From assembly GCF_013177695.1 (NCBI RefSeq), contig NZ_WOEY01000028.1:42211-106210 (forward strand): 64,000 nucleotides of DNA, read 5' to 3'. The stretch's first letter is position 1, and each line of letters opens with the position of its first letter. The notes under the pieces were generated by a model that saw only the letters and a list, made by a program, of their open reading frames with translations, was not told the origin of the DNA and made no database searches. The stretch is from Paraburkholderia solitsugae (GTDB lineage: Bacteria > Pseudomonadota > Gammaproteobacteria > Burkholderiales > Burkholderiaceae). The translations under genes and the position numbers were made by a program. Of the stretch, positions 25,930 to 34,213 are shown piece by piece.

Positions 25930-28305
25930 TCAGCTGTTGGCGCTCGTGCTGGTGCTTGACACGCTGCGGGTGCTGTCGGGTTCACGCGCGGCGCGGTGAC
26001 CCTTCATGCCGCATACGCCGAAGCGTTCGAGCAGTGCCGGAATTGCGTCGACCGGCACCGGACGCGAGAACAGGAAACCCTGCGCCTCGATATGGCCGAG
26101 CGCGGCGAGCCATGCAATCTGCTCTTCAGTCTCGGTGCCTTCGACCACCACCGTGAGTCCGAGCGAGCGCGCCAGATTGACGATCGCGGTGACCATCACG
26201 CACACGCTGCGGTCGCCGGGAATCGCCTGGATGAACGAACGGTCCACCTTCAGCGTGTCGACCGAGAAGCGGTTCAGGTAGGAGAGCGACGAATAGCCCG
26301 TGCCGAAATCGTCGAGCGCGATCCGCACGCCGAGGCGCTTCAACGCGAAGATCTTCTCCGAGACGAGTTCGGGATATTCCATCATCGCCGTCTCGGTGAT
26401 TTCGAGTTCAAGACGGCGCGCGGAGATGCCGCTTTCCTCGATCGCGTGCGAAATGGTTTCGTACAGATCGCCGCGCCAGAACTGCACTGCGGAGATGTTC
26501 ACCGCGAGCGACAGCGTGTCGTAGCCCTGTTGCTGCCACAACGCCAGTTGGCGGCAGGCGGTCTCGATCACGAAGTCGCCGATCGGCACGATCAGTCCGG
26601 TGGATTCGGCGACAGGAATGAATTCGTTGGCCGGAATCAGACCGTGTTGCGGATGATTCCAGCGCACCAGCGCTTCAAAGCCGGTGATGCAACGGCGCGT
26701 CAGATCGATCTTCGGCTGATAGGTGAGAAACAGTTGGCCCTCGGCGAGCGCGACGCGCAACTGCTGCTCCCATTTCATCAAATGGTCTGCGCGGTGCGAC
26801 AACTGCGGCGAATAGAACTGGTAGCAGTTCTTGCCCGCGTCCTTCGCGCTGTACATGGCGAGGTCGGCTTTTTTCAGCAGATCGATCTCGCTCTCGTTGG
26901 CGACCGAGTAGAGCGCGATGCCGATGCTCGCATGCAACACGAACGAACTGCCACGCACCTCGAAAGGCTTGGAGAACGCGTCGGCCGCCGCTTCGGCGAG
27001 TGTGACAGCGCGCTTCTCGACGTCGTCGCCCTTGATCACTACGACGAACTCGTCGCCGCCGATGCGGCTCAACGTGCCGCCGTCGCCAACCGCGGCGGCG
27101 AGGCGCGAGGCCGTCATTTGCAGCACGATGTCGCCGGCGTTGTGGCCTAGCGTGTCGTTGACGGTCTTGAAGTTGTCGAGGTCGATGAAGAGAATCGCGA
27201 GGTGCCCGAGATTGGCAGGCTGCGCCACGTCGTGCCGCAATGTTTGCAGCGTCGCGTAGCGATTGCGCAAGCCGGTCAGCAGATCGTACTCGACCAGATG
27301 CGTCATCTCCCGCTCGCGCCCGAGCAGCTTGCCGATCAAACCGGTGGCCACCGCGAAGAAGCTCAGCATCGCAAGCGAGATGAAGCCCGCCATCAACAGA
27401 TAGACGTTGCGCGTGTGGTTGTAGTCGGCGAATTCTTCGGCTTGCGACAGGCCCACCAGCACGCCGAGCGGATAGCCGTCGATATGCCGGTACGAAACGA
27501 TGCGCGTGACATTGTCGATCGAATCGACGTAGGTGCCCGACACATGCTCCGACGTCGGATACGAGCCGCTCGCCGAGAATGAGCCGTTGGCGCTGTTGGC
27601 GCTGTTGGCGCTGCCCGTGCGGCGCGCCAACACCGTGCCGTTGTCCGAGATCACCGCGATCACGCCTTCACGGCCGATGGCCGCGTTGTTATAGAAGTCG
27701 CTGGTGAAATAGCTCGGGTCTTCGGAGACCACCACGACGCCCGCGAACGAGCCGTCGGGATGATTCAGACGCCGCGTCATCTGCAAGGTCCAGTGGCCGG
27801 ATATGCGGCCGAGCACGGGCTTGCTGATATACAACTGGTCGTCGTTTTCGTGTTCGTGGACCTTGAAGTGTTCGCGGTCCGACAGGTCGATGTGTTTGGG
27901 ATTGAGCTCGGCCGTGTTGGCGATCAGCGTGCCGTGCTCGTCGATCAGCGACACCTGCACCAGCGTTTCGCTTTGCACCACGCCTTTTTCAACCGTGCTG
28001 GCGAGATCGAAATGATTCGGCGTTTTCTCGAACTCGTATTTGACGAAGCGGGTGATCTGGTCGACCTGGTGAATCGCCTTGACCGTGTGTTGCTCCAGCG
28101 CCGCGGAGAGAATCGCGGCAGAGGCCATGGCTTCACGATTAGTGGCTTCTTTCTCAACCGACAGGCGCGCGAAGATGACAGTCCAAAGCAGGATCAGGAC
28201 CAGCACGCCGAGCGCGGGAATGGCGAGCAAAGCACGGCGGCGCGGCAGAGCGGGATCGCGGCGGGGTTTGGCTTCGCGCGGGTCGGAGAAGCGGAGCTGG
28301 CTCAT
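25930..28305 (-). CDS. membrane-bound GGDEF-EAL protein with periplasmic Cache-type sensor
   Basis: Controls cyclic-di-GMP. The 791 residues run: TM helix about 25-45, a periplasmic Cache-like domain about 50-300, TM helix about 305-330, GGDEF about 345-500, EAL about 520-770. GGDEF is intact (SRIGGDEF), but the RxxD inhibitory site before it is replaced by GDGG. The EAL domain keeps its metal and catalytic residues (EALVRW, NISAVQF, EITETAMM, DDFGTGYSS, KVDRSFI, VEGTET), so phosphodiesterase activity is likely. The direction of net activity is unknown. The periplasmic domain carries a Ser-Ala-Asn tandem repeat. AGGGAACGGG lies upstream of the ATG. Confidence 0.95.
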   Translation of the reverse strand: MSQLRFSDPREAKPRRDPALPRRRALLAIPALGVLVLILLWTVIFARLSVEKEATNREAMASAAILSAALEQHTVKAIHQVDQITRFVKYEFEKTPNHFDLASTVEKGVVQSETLVQVSLIDEHGTLIANTAELNPKHIDLSDREHFKVHEHENDDQLYISKPVLGRISGHWTLQMTRRLNHPDGSFAGVVVVSEDPSYFTSDFYNNAAIGREGVIAVISDNGTVLARRTGSANSANSANGSFSASGSYPTSEHVSGTYVDSIDNVTRIVSYRHIDGYPLGVLVGLSQAEEFADYNHTRNVYLLMAGFISLAMLSFFAVATGLIGKLLGREREMTHLVEYDLLTGLRNRYATLQTLRHDVAQPANLGHLAILFIDLDNFKTVNDTLGHNAGDIVLQMTASRLAAAVGDGGTLSRIGGDEFVVVIKGDDVEKRAVTLAEAAADAFSKPFEVRGSSFVLHASIGIALYSVANESEIDLLKKADLAMYSAKDAGKNCYQFYSPQLSHRADHLMKWEQQLRVALAEGQLFLTYQPKIDLTRRCITGFEALVRWNHPQHGLIPANEFIPVAESTGLIVPIGDFVIETACRQLALWQQQGYDTLSLAVNISAVQFWRGDLYETISHAIEESGISARRLELEITETAMMEYPELVSEKIFALKRLGVRIALDDFGTGYSSLSYLNRFSVDTLKVDRSFIQAIPGDRSVCVMVTAIVNLARSLGLTVVVEGTETEEQIAWLAALGHIEAQGFLFSRPVPVDAIPALLERFGVCGMKGHRAAREPDSTRSVSSTSTSANS
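27586..27612 (-). repeat. three copies of a 9-bp in-frame tandem repeat
   Basis: GTTGGCGCT three times (plus-strand reading), encoding Ser-Ala-Asn units in the periplasmic domain of the GGDEF-EAL protein. Slippage would lengthen or shorten the loop without breaking the frame. Confidence 0.85.
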
Positions 28306-28774
28306 TGGCTGGCCCGTTCCCTGGCGCCGGCCATTTGCAACTGCGCGAGCATTGACTGCGCTAATTTCATGGGTGGCTGCATGGTGCCCAAGGTGCCAGA
28401 ACTACTGCGCAGGAAAAGGGAGCGTGGCGTCGTGCGTGATCGTCCGCAGGTCACCGGGTACATTTCGATATTACTGAATGCCACTGGATTAAGGAAGGGT
28501 CCGCGCATCGGGTATACGCGGGCGCAGCAAATCGTTCCAGCCGGCTGAATTCGCAGCCGGCGCGGCCAGCCGTGGGGCCGCGGCCCGGCAGTGGTCTTCG
28601 AATATTTCATCGGGATCCGGAATTCAGGTGTGCCAGGCCTCGGGTCATGCATGGCGCATTAATCGTGCAGACCGTGCGACGTTTTGTGCTCAAGCGTGGC
28701 CGGAAGCGGCGAGACACGGCCGGCGTCCAGCGGCAGCCCGGCGGTTGCCTGCCTGCAATCGTGTGCTGCGCCGT
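28306..28774. other. intergenic, 469 bp
   Basis: Lies between the phzF-like stop and the GGDEF-EAL start, both on the minus strand. It must hold the promoter of the latter, but no convincing hexamer pair was found. A minus-strand frame here (ending in ATGA at the next start) looks non-coding in composition. Confidence 0.45.
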
Positions 28775-29686
28775 TCATGGCAACCGGAACGTGCCGTCGA
28801 CGACCGTTACCGACGGCCCACCGATCCATGTCTTGCCGGCGGCGTCGTCGTAGTGCACCGAAACGTTGCCGGCACGACCCAGCACGGTGCCCTGGCGGAC
28901 CGTGTAGTGTGAGCCAGGACGCAACTGCTGGGCGCTCAGGAGGCCCGCGAGCGCGGCGTTCGCGCTACCCGTGACCGGATCCTCGCCGACGCCGAAGCGA
29001 CCGCCTGCCATCAGGCAGCGCACTTCAAAGGTGGCGGGGCCGTCACTGTCGTGCGGACCGTAGACGGCGAGACCATGGGTATCCATCGCATGCACGATGT
29101 CGGCGAGCGCAGCGGCATCGGGGTCGAGCGCGAGGCAGTCGCGTGCTGAATTGACGCGCACCACGAGCCATGGCGCCCCATTGTCGACCGCGCAGGGTGT
29201 CGCGTTGAAATCGATTGCATCGCTACGTAAAGCGGTAGTAAGTGCCGAGTATCGATCTTGGGGAAGCGCTGTGACGCGCGCGGGCGGTGCGGCGAATGCC
29301 CATGTGTCTGGGGCTTCGCCGGTCGATTCAGTCGGCGCCTTCAGCGCCTTCAATTCGACGAGGCCCACGCCGCACTGCTGCACCAGTTGACCGGCCTGCT
29401 TCGGCTGATAGCCGCTTTCGAGCAGTGCATGGGCGGTGCCGAGCGTTGGGTGACCGGCAAACGGCAATTCGCCGTGCGTCGTAAAGATGCGTACGCGATA
29501 GTCGGCAGCCGGGTCGGTCGGCTTCAGCAGGAAGGTTGTTTCGGACAGATTGGTCCAGTGCGCGATCGCCTGCATCTGATCCGCATCAAGTGCATCGGCA
29601 TCGAACACGACTGCAAGCGGATTGCCTTTGAACGGCACCGACGTGAACACGTCGACCTGTTTGAAACGAACGGTGTTGGCGGGCAT
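28775..29686 (-). CDS. PhzF family isomerase/epimerase-like protein
   Basis: A diaminopimelate-epimerase-fold protein of 303 residues. Visible signatures are the start FKQVDVFTSVPFKGNPLAVV, the catalytic Glu in NLSETTFLL (about residue 46), FTTHGELPFAGHPTLG and, in the C-terminal half, GVGEDPVTGSANAAL. PhzF isomerises a phenazine precursor, but this single gene has no phenazine cluster, so its substrate is unknown. The start at 29686 gives the family length; an upstream in-frame start would add 20 odd residues. It is the last of four minus-strand genes after VOC, aminotransferase and RidA, separated from RidA by 181 bp and a hairpin. Confidence 0.9.
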   Translation of the reverse strand: MPANTVRFKQVDVFTSVPFKGNPLAVVFDADALDADQMQAIAHWTNLSETTFLLKPTDPAADYRVRIFTTHGELPFAGHPTLGTAHALLESGYQPKQAGQLVQQCGVGLVELKALKAPTESTGEAPDTWAFAAPPARVTALPQDRYSALTTALRSDAIDFNATPCAVDNGAPWLVVRVNSARDCLALDPDAAALADIVHAMDTHGLAVYGPHDSDGPATFEVRCLMAGGRFGVGEDPVTGSANAALAGLLSAQQLRPGSHYTVRQGTVLGRAGNVSVHYDDAAGKTWIGGPSVTVVDGTFRLP

Positions 29687-29771
29687 CGGGCGCGGTCCGG
29701 CGAATCCAGCAGGTTGGTAGGGTTCAGGGATTCTACCTGGTGACAACGGAACGATCTACCTCGCCACAAAT

Positions 29772-29811
29772 GCAAAACGCGCCGCAGGTGACAGACACCT
29801 CGCGACGCGTT
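29772..29811 (-). terminator. probable terminator after the ridA-like gene
   Basis: A long imperfect hairpin (arms 29776-29790 and 29796-29811) around ACAGA, with a short T-rich tail on the minus strand. It would end or attenuate the VOC-aminotransferase-RidA transcript before the phzF-like gene. Confidence 0.5.
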
Positions 29812-29867
29812 CAGACCGTTCAGGACGACTAGCCGGACAAACCGGCAGCCCGTTCTGTTTGAGTTCG

Positions 29868-30332
29868 TTATTCGACTTCGGCGATCATCTCGATCTCGAC
29901 GCATGCGCCGAGTGGAATCTGCGCCACGCCAAACGCCGAGCGCGCATGCTTGCCGCGCTCGCCGAACACGTCAGCGACCAGTTCGGACGCGCCGTTGGTC
30001 ACGAGATGCTGTTCGGTGAACTCGAGCGTCGAGTTGACGAGGCTCATCAGCTTGACGATGCGCGTGACGCGGTTCAGATCGCCCACGTGCGCGTGCAGCG
30101 TCGCGAGCAGATCGATCGCGATCGAGCGCGCGGCGGCCTTGCCTTCTTCGGTGGTGAGGGTGGCGCCGAGCTTGCCGGTCCACACCTTGCCGTCTTTCTT
30201 CGCGATGTGGCCCGACAGGTATACCGTGTTTCCGCTTTGCGCGCTCATCACATAGGCGGCTGCCGGCGCGCCTGCGATCGGCAGTTCGATACCCAGTTCC
30301 TTGAGCTTGTCGTACACATTTGTTTGAGCCAT
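29868..30332 (-). CDS. RidA family protein (YjgF/YER057c/UK114)
   Basis: A trimeric enamine/imine deaminase-like protein of 154 residues, somewhat longer than classic RidA (~128). GNTVYLSGHIAKKDG and GKLGATLTTEEGKAAAR occupy the N-terminal half; the C-terminal half has HARSAFGVAQIPLGACVEIEMIAEVE, in which the usual Arg of the active site corresponds to the ARSAFGV stretch. RidA proteins clear reactive intermediates made by PLP enzymes. It begins 56 bp after a PLP aminotransferase on the same strand, an apt pairing. AAGGA lies 7 bases before the ATG. Confidence 0.94.
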   Translation of the reverse strand: MAQTNVYDKLKELGIELPIAGAPAAAYVMSAQSGNTVYLSGHIAKKDGKVWTGKLGATLTTEEGKAAARSIAIDLLATLHAHVGDLNRVTRIVKLMSLVNSTLEFTEQHLVTNGASELVADVFGERGKHARSAFGVAQIPLGACVEIEMIAEVE

Positions 30333-30388
30333 GGTGTGTCCTTGGTCAGTAGTGAAATTCGGTAACCCGGCGGGGTGGCCGGGGTCGC

Positions 30389-31585
30389 TTAGATCTTCGC
30401 GCGGATCAGTGCCGCGAGACGCGACACGCCTTCGTCGATCCTGGCCGGCGGCACCGTGACGAACGACAGGCGCAGCGTGTTGTGCTGGGCTTCGCTCGCG
30501 AAGAACGGACCACCTGGCACGAATGCGACGTTCTGTGCGACGGCTTCTTCGAGCAGCTTCATGCTGTCGATCTGCGCGGGCAGATTCACCCACACGAACA
30601 TGCCGCCTTCCGGACGATTCCAGGTAACGCCTTCCGGCATGTAGCGTTCGAGCGAGGCCAGCATCGCCGCGCATTGATCGCGGTACAGCTCGCGAATGGT
30701 CGGTACGTGCGTGTCGAGGAAGCCGTCTTTGATCACTTCGTACACGATGCGTTGCGTGAAGCTCGGCGTGTGCAGATCGGTGGCTTGCTTGGCTTGCACG
30801 AGCTTGAAGATCAACTCTTCAGGCGCAATGATGTAGCCGACCCGCAGGCCCGGCGCCAGCACTTTCGAGAACGAGCCGAGATGGACAATATGATCCGGCG
30901 CCATGGACAGCATGGTGGGCAGCGGAACACCTGCGTAGTCGAGCGCGCCGTAGGGATCGTCTTCGATGACCGGGAACGGTGCGGTCTTCGCAAACGCCGC
31001 CAGCGCACGGCGGCGTTCGAGCGGCAGGCGTCGCCCCGTCGGATTCTGAAAGTTCGGTTGTGCGTACAAGAGGCGCGCGCCGGCCGTCAGCTCAGGCGTG
31101 AGCGCCTCGGGGATCAGGCCTTGCTCGTCCGTCGGCACCTGCACGTAGCGCGGTTCGTACATCGAGAACGATTGCAGCGCGCCGAGGTAAGTCGGCGTTT
31201 CAACCAGTACCGGGCTGTCCGGACACACCAGCACTTTGCCGAGCAGGTCGAGCGCTTGCTGCGAGCCAGTCGTGATCAGTACCTGCGAAGGGCGAATCTG
31301 CGCGCCGTTCACCGAGTAGCGTTGCGCGACCCATTCGCGCAGCGGCAGGTAGCCTTCAGTCGCGCTGTATTGCAAAGCCGCGGCGGGCGCGTCGCGCAGA
31401 ATGCGGTCGGATGCTTCGCGCATACGTTCGGCCGGGAAGGTCGCCGGCGAGGGCAGGCCGCCCGCGAACGAAATGACTTCGGGCCGTTCCGTGACCTTCA
31501 GGATCTCGCGGATCGCCGAGCTCGTGAGCTTGCGTGCGCGTTCGGACAGTTGCCACGTGGGGGCTTTCAAGTCGCTTTGGTCCAT
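30389..31585 (-). CDS. PLP-dependent aminotransferase (class I/II, LysN/2-aminoadipate type)
   Basis: A fold-type I aminotransferase of 398 residues. The PLP lysine lies in LGSFSKVLAPGLRVGYI, the cofactor Asp in VIEDDPYGALDY, and YAQPNFQNPTGRRL is the substrate-loop motif. It lacks a DNA-binding domain, unlike the MocR gene divergent nearby. Relatives act on 2-aminoadipate, aromatic or branched amino acids, so the exact substrate is open. GAGGAG lies 5 bases before the ATG. It starts 75 bp after the VOC gene and leads into ridA, forming a probable operon. Confidence 0.93.
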   Translation of the reverse strand: MDQSDLKAPTWQLSERARKLTSSAIREILKVTERPEVISFAGGLPSPATFPAERMREASDRILRDAPAAALQYSATEGYLPLREWVAQRYSVNGAQIRPSQVLITTGSQQALDLLGKVLVCPDSPVLVETPTYLGALQSFSMYEPRYVQVPTDEQGLIPEALTPELTAGARLLYAQPNFQNPTGRRLPLERRRALAAFAKTAPFPVIEDDPYGALDYAGVPLPTMLSMAPDHIVHLGSFSKVLAPGLRVGYIIAPEELIFKLVQAKQATDLHTPSFTQRIVYEVIKDGFLDTHVPTIRELYRDQCAAMLASLERYMPEGVTWNRPEGGMFVWVNLPAQIDSMKLLEEAVAQNVAFVPGGPFFASEAQHNTLRLSFVTVPPARIDEGVSRLAALIRAKI

Positions 31586-31660
31586 GGTCTCCTCTGCTGG
31601 TATCTCTGGAACCGGTCAAAACTTCGATTATCGCGCGAGTCGTCGACCTGCGCGCGCTGC

Positions 31661-32350
31661 TTATTTAAGGGTCCGTAGACCCTCGGGTGTTTCAAACTCG
31701 GCGACGAGCGCGGCTGCGCCTTCCGTGGGCTCGAGTGCGATTAGGTGCGCCGCGCCCAGCCAGTGCAATTGCGCGGCAATTGCGTCGGCCTGCGGATGGA
31801 CTGCTTTCAAAGCTTTCAGTGCAATGTCCGTTTCCGGCAGGGCCGCCGACGGATGCCGCGGCGTGTCCCACTGGATCAGCGACGGCAGCACGCCGTCGCC
31901 GGCGCCTTGCCACGCGGGGAAGGTGCCGTCGTCAGGCACCGAAAGACCCCAGCTGAAATCGCCCCGCGTCATCGGCACGATCGGTGCAATGCGCTGCGGA
32001 TATTGTGTCTGCCACGCCGTGAGCCGCCTTGGGCGGTCGACTCGGGCGACCCAGTGCGACAGGTAGGGCCCTTTTTCGAGCCGCGCGTGCGTCGCCGGGT
32101 CGTCGAGGGCGAACAGGCGGGCACGCGGCGCGGCACCCTCCGCGGGTTCGGCGGCCTGCGGGTCGACCGCGATCACTTCCAGATACACGCCGCCCCACAG
32201 GTTCAGCAGGCGATTGTGCGTGCGCATCAGCGGATGCGCGCCGCCGCCGGCCGGTGCGACGCCGAGCGTGTCGGCGACGTACTGCGTGCCCTCGTCGAGG
32301 GTACGGGCGGAAATCACGAGGTGATCGAGACGGAGCGAATGGGCAGTCAT
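31661..32350 (-). CDS. VOC family protein (glyoxalase-like domain)
   Basis: A 229-residue protein starting LRLDHLVISARTLDEGTQYVAD, which fits the glyoxalase-like PF13468-type domain with a beta-alpha-beta-beta-beta fold. A second half (FSWGLSVPDDGTFPAW, then LHWLGAAHLIALEP) likely forms the paired module. A metal-binding His is present in DHLV. The activity is unknown. It is the first gene of the minus-strand operon with the aminotransferase and RidA, divergent from the MocR regulator across 279 bp. Confidence 0.85.
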   Translation of the reverse strand: MTAHSLRLDHLVISARTLDEGTQYVADTLGVAPAGGGAHPLMRTHNRLLNLWGGVYLEVIAVDPQAAEPAEGAAPRARLFALDDPATHARLEKGPYLSHWVARVDRPRRLTAWQTQYPQRIAPIVPMTRGDFSWGLSVPDDGTFPAWQGAGDGVLPSLIQWDTPRHPSAALPETDIALKALKAVHPQADAIAAQLHWLGAAHLIALEPTEGAAALVAEFETPEGLRTLK

Positions 32351-32542
32351 GGCGGATCAGGAAAGCGGTTTCTGCGGTAAGCCGGAACGCGCGCCGGGTG
32401 CGGCAGCAGCGTGGCCGGGGTCGTAAGCATAACCGTTTGCCGGGTCGGCGGGCCAGACGGATGGCGTTTGGGCTGGTCTTGCCCGAAGTCGCGCGTGAGC
32501 GGCATGGTGTAACCCGAGCCGCTTCATCATCCGTTGCTTATC

Positions 32543-32615
32543 TTAAATGTAGCTTTAAATGTAGCGTCGGCGACCGGCACAGTAACGGTACAATCGACTC
32601 GATACCGTTCGGTAC
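32543..32615 (+). promoter_or_regulatory. candidate MocR operator/promoter region
   Basis: An 11-base direct repeat TTAAATGTAGC occurs at 32543-32553 and 32555-32565. Downstream lie three CGGTA half-sites: ACGGTA (32585), TACCGT (32603) and CGGTAC (32610), the last two forming TACCG-TT-CGGTA. TACAAT (32589-32594) is a good -10. MocR regulators bind paired repeats, so this is a likely site for the adjacent regulator. The minus-strand VOC promoter lies in the same gap. Confidence 0.55.
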
Positions 32616-32629
32616 AGTTGGAGCCCGTT

Positions 32630-34084
32630 ATGTCCGTCCCGCTTGCCCAGATTCCCACTCCGCACGATACGGCGTCGCTGACGTTGGTCGAGCAGCTCGT
32701 TCAGTGGGCGCGCCGCCGCATCGAGGAGCGCGTATTCCGTCCCGGCATGCGCATGCCGTCGATCCGCAAGCTGGCGCTGGACAAGGGCGTGTCGCGCTTC
32801 ACCGTGGTCGAGGCGTATGAGCGGCTGGTGGCGCAGGGCTACCTGGAGTCGCGGCGCGGTTCCGGTTTCTATGTGCGCGAACGATTGGGCGGTGCGCCGA
32901 CGGCCGAGATCCGCACCATTGCCGCCGCAGCGCCCGCGCCGGCCACGATCGACGTCGTCTGGCTGCTGCGCAATATGTTGCATACGGGTGCGCGCCCCGA
33001 GCGCAGCCCAGGCCTGGGCTACCTGCCTGCACGTTGGCTCGACGGCGATCTGATCACTAACGCGCTGCGCACGCTCGGCCGGCAAAGCGGTGCACAGATG
33101 CTCGGCATTGGCACGCCGCAGGGTTTTTTGCCGCTGCGCCAGCAGTTGCAGACGCGGCTGGAGGAGCTGGAAATCGGCGTTTCGCCGGATCAGATCGTGA
33201 TGACCTCCGGCATTACCCAGGCAATCGACCTGATTTCGCGGATTTACGTGAAGCCGGGCGATGCGGTGATCGTCGGCGATCCGGCCTGGTTTCAGATGTT
33301 CGGGCGCTTCGCGTCGCAAGGCGCGCGGCTGGTCGGCATGCCGTACACGCCGGATGGGCCGGACCTCGACGCGCTCGAGTCGTTGGTAGAGACGTGGCGG
33401 CCGAAAATGCTGGTGATCAATTCGGTGCTGCAGAATCCCACCGGCACGTCACTCACGGCCGCGCAGGCGTTCCGCATTCTGCGGCTTGCCGAAGCGTACG
33501 ACTTCATCCTCGTCGAGGACGATATCTACGGCGATCTGTGCCCGCCGAGCCATCCTGGCACGCGGCTCGCAAGCCTCGACCAGTTAAAGCGCGTGATCTA
33601 CCTGGGCAGTTTTTCGAAGACGCTCGCGCCCAATCTGCGCGTCGGTTTTGTCGCCTGCGCGCCGGAGGTGGCAAGGGCCGTCAGCGATCAGAAAATGCTG
33701 GTCGGCATGACGAGCCCCGAACTGAACGAGCGCGTGCTCTACAAGATTCTCACCGAGGGCCATTACCGCCGGCACGTCGAGCGGTTGCGCGCGCGGCTCG
33801 ACGGCGTGCGCGAAAAATCCGTGCGGATGCTCGAAAAGACCGGCCTGAAGCTGTTCCTGACGCCCGCGGCGGGCATGTTCCTGTGGGCCGATACCGGCGT
33901 CGATGCGAGCGCGCTCGCCGCCGCCGGGCACGAAGAAGGCTTTCTGCTGACGCCGGGGAGTCTGTTTTCACCGCAGCAGTCGCCGACCACGTGGATGCGT
34001 TTCAATATCGCCAACTGCGGGGACCCCGAGCTGTCGACGTTCCTGTGCCGCTATCTGGACGGCGTCGCGCGGCGCGCCTCTTGA
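32630..34084 (+). CDS. MocR/GntR-type regulator with aminotransferase-like domain
   Basis: A PLP-dependent transcription factor of 484 residues. Residues 15-90 form a GntR winged helix (LVEQLVQWARRRIEERVF, then MPSIRKLALDKGVSRFTVVEAYERL); the rest is a fold-type I aminotransferase domain with the PLP Lys in LGSFSKTLAPNLRVGFV and VEDDIYGDL. TTGGAG lies 7 bases before the ATG at 32630, which decides the start over an in-frame ATG 96 bases earlier. Family members sense amino acids or PLP. It is divergent from the VOC-aminotransferase-RidA genes, the likely targets, and its 3' end overlaps the htpG promoter. Confidence 0.94.
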   Translation: MSVPLAQIPTPHDTASLTLVEQLVQWARRRIEERVFRPGMRMPSIRKLALDKGVSRFTVVEAYERLVAQGYLESRRGSGFYVRERLGGAPTAEIRTIAAAAPAPATIDVVWLLRNMLHTGARPERSPGLGYLPARWLDGDLITNALRTLGRQSGAQMLGIGTPQGFLPLRQQLQTRLEELEIGVSPDQIVMTSGITQAIDLISRIYVKPGDAVIVGDPAWFQMFGRFASQGARLVGMPYTPDGPDLDALESLVETWRPKMLVINSVLQNPTGTSLTAAQAFRILRLAEAYDFILVEDDIYGDLCPPSHPGTRLASLDQLKRVIYLGSFSKTLAPNLRVGFVACAPEVARAVSDQKMLVGMTSPELNERVLYKILTEGHYRRHVERLRARLDGVREKSVRMLEKTGLKLFLTPAAGMFLWADTGVDASALAAAGHEEGFLLTPGSLFSPQQSPTTWMRFNIANCGDPELSTFLCRYLDGVARRAS

Positions 34085-34105
34085 AACTGCGCCGGCTTGC
34101 CCCAA
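34080..34105 (+). promoter_or_regulatory. sigma-32 heat-shock promoter of htpG
   Basis: CTTGAA (34080-34085), 14 bp, then CCCCAATTT (34100 on), a close match to the heat-shock consensus. Start near 34113, 100 bases before the htpG ATG. It overlaps the stop codon of the MocR gene. Confidence 0.72.
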
Positions 34106-34213
34106 TTTAGCCGGACGATCCGGCGACACGGCCTCCGCGGCCAATGTGGTCCGCGGCCGGCCGTGCGCCACGCCTGACTAGAACCCCATTCGTAACAGAG
34201 AGGAAGTCCGACC

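Noticed and set aside
28302..28652. 116-codon minus-strand frame ending in ATGA at the GGDEF-EAL start
   Set aside because: The neat overlap is tempting, but the sequence is Pro/Arg/Ser-rich, has no ribosome binding site and no domain pattern.
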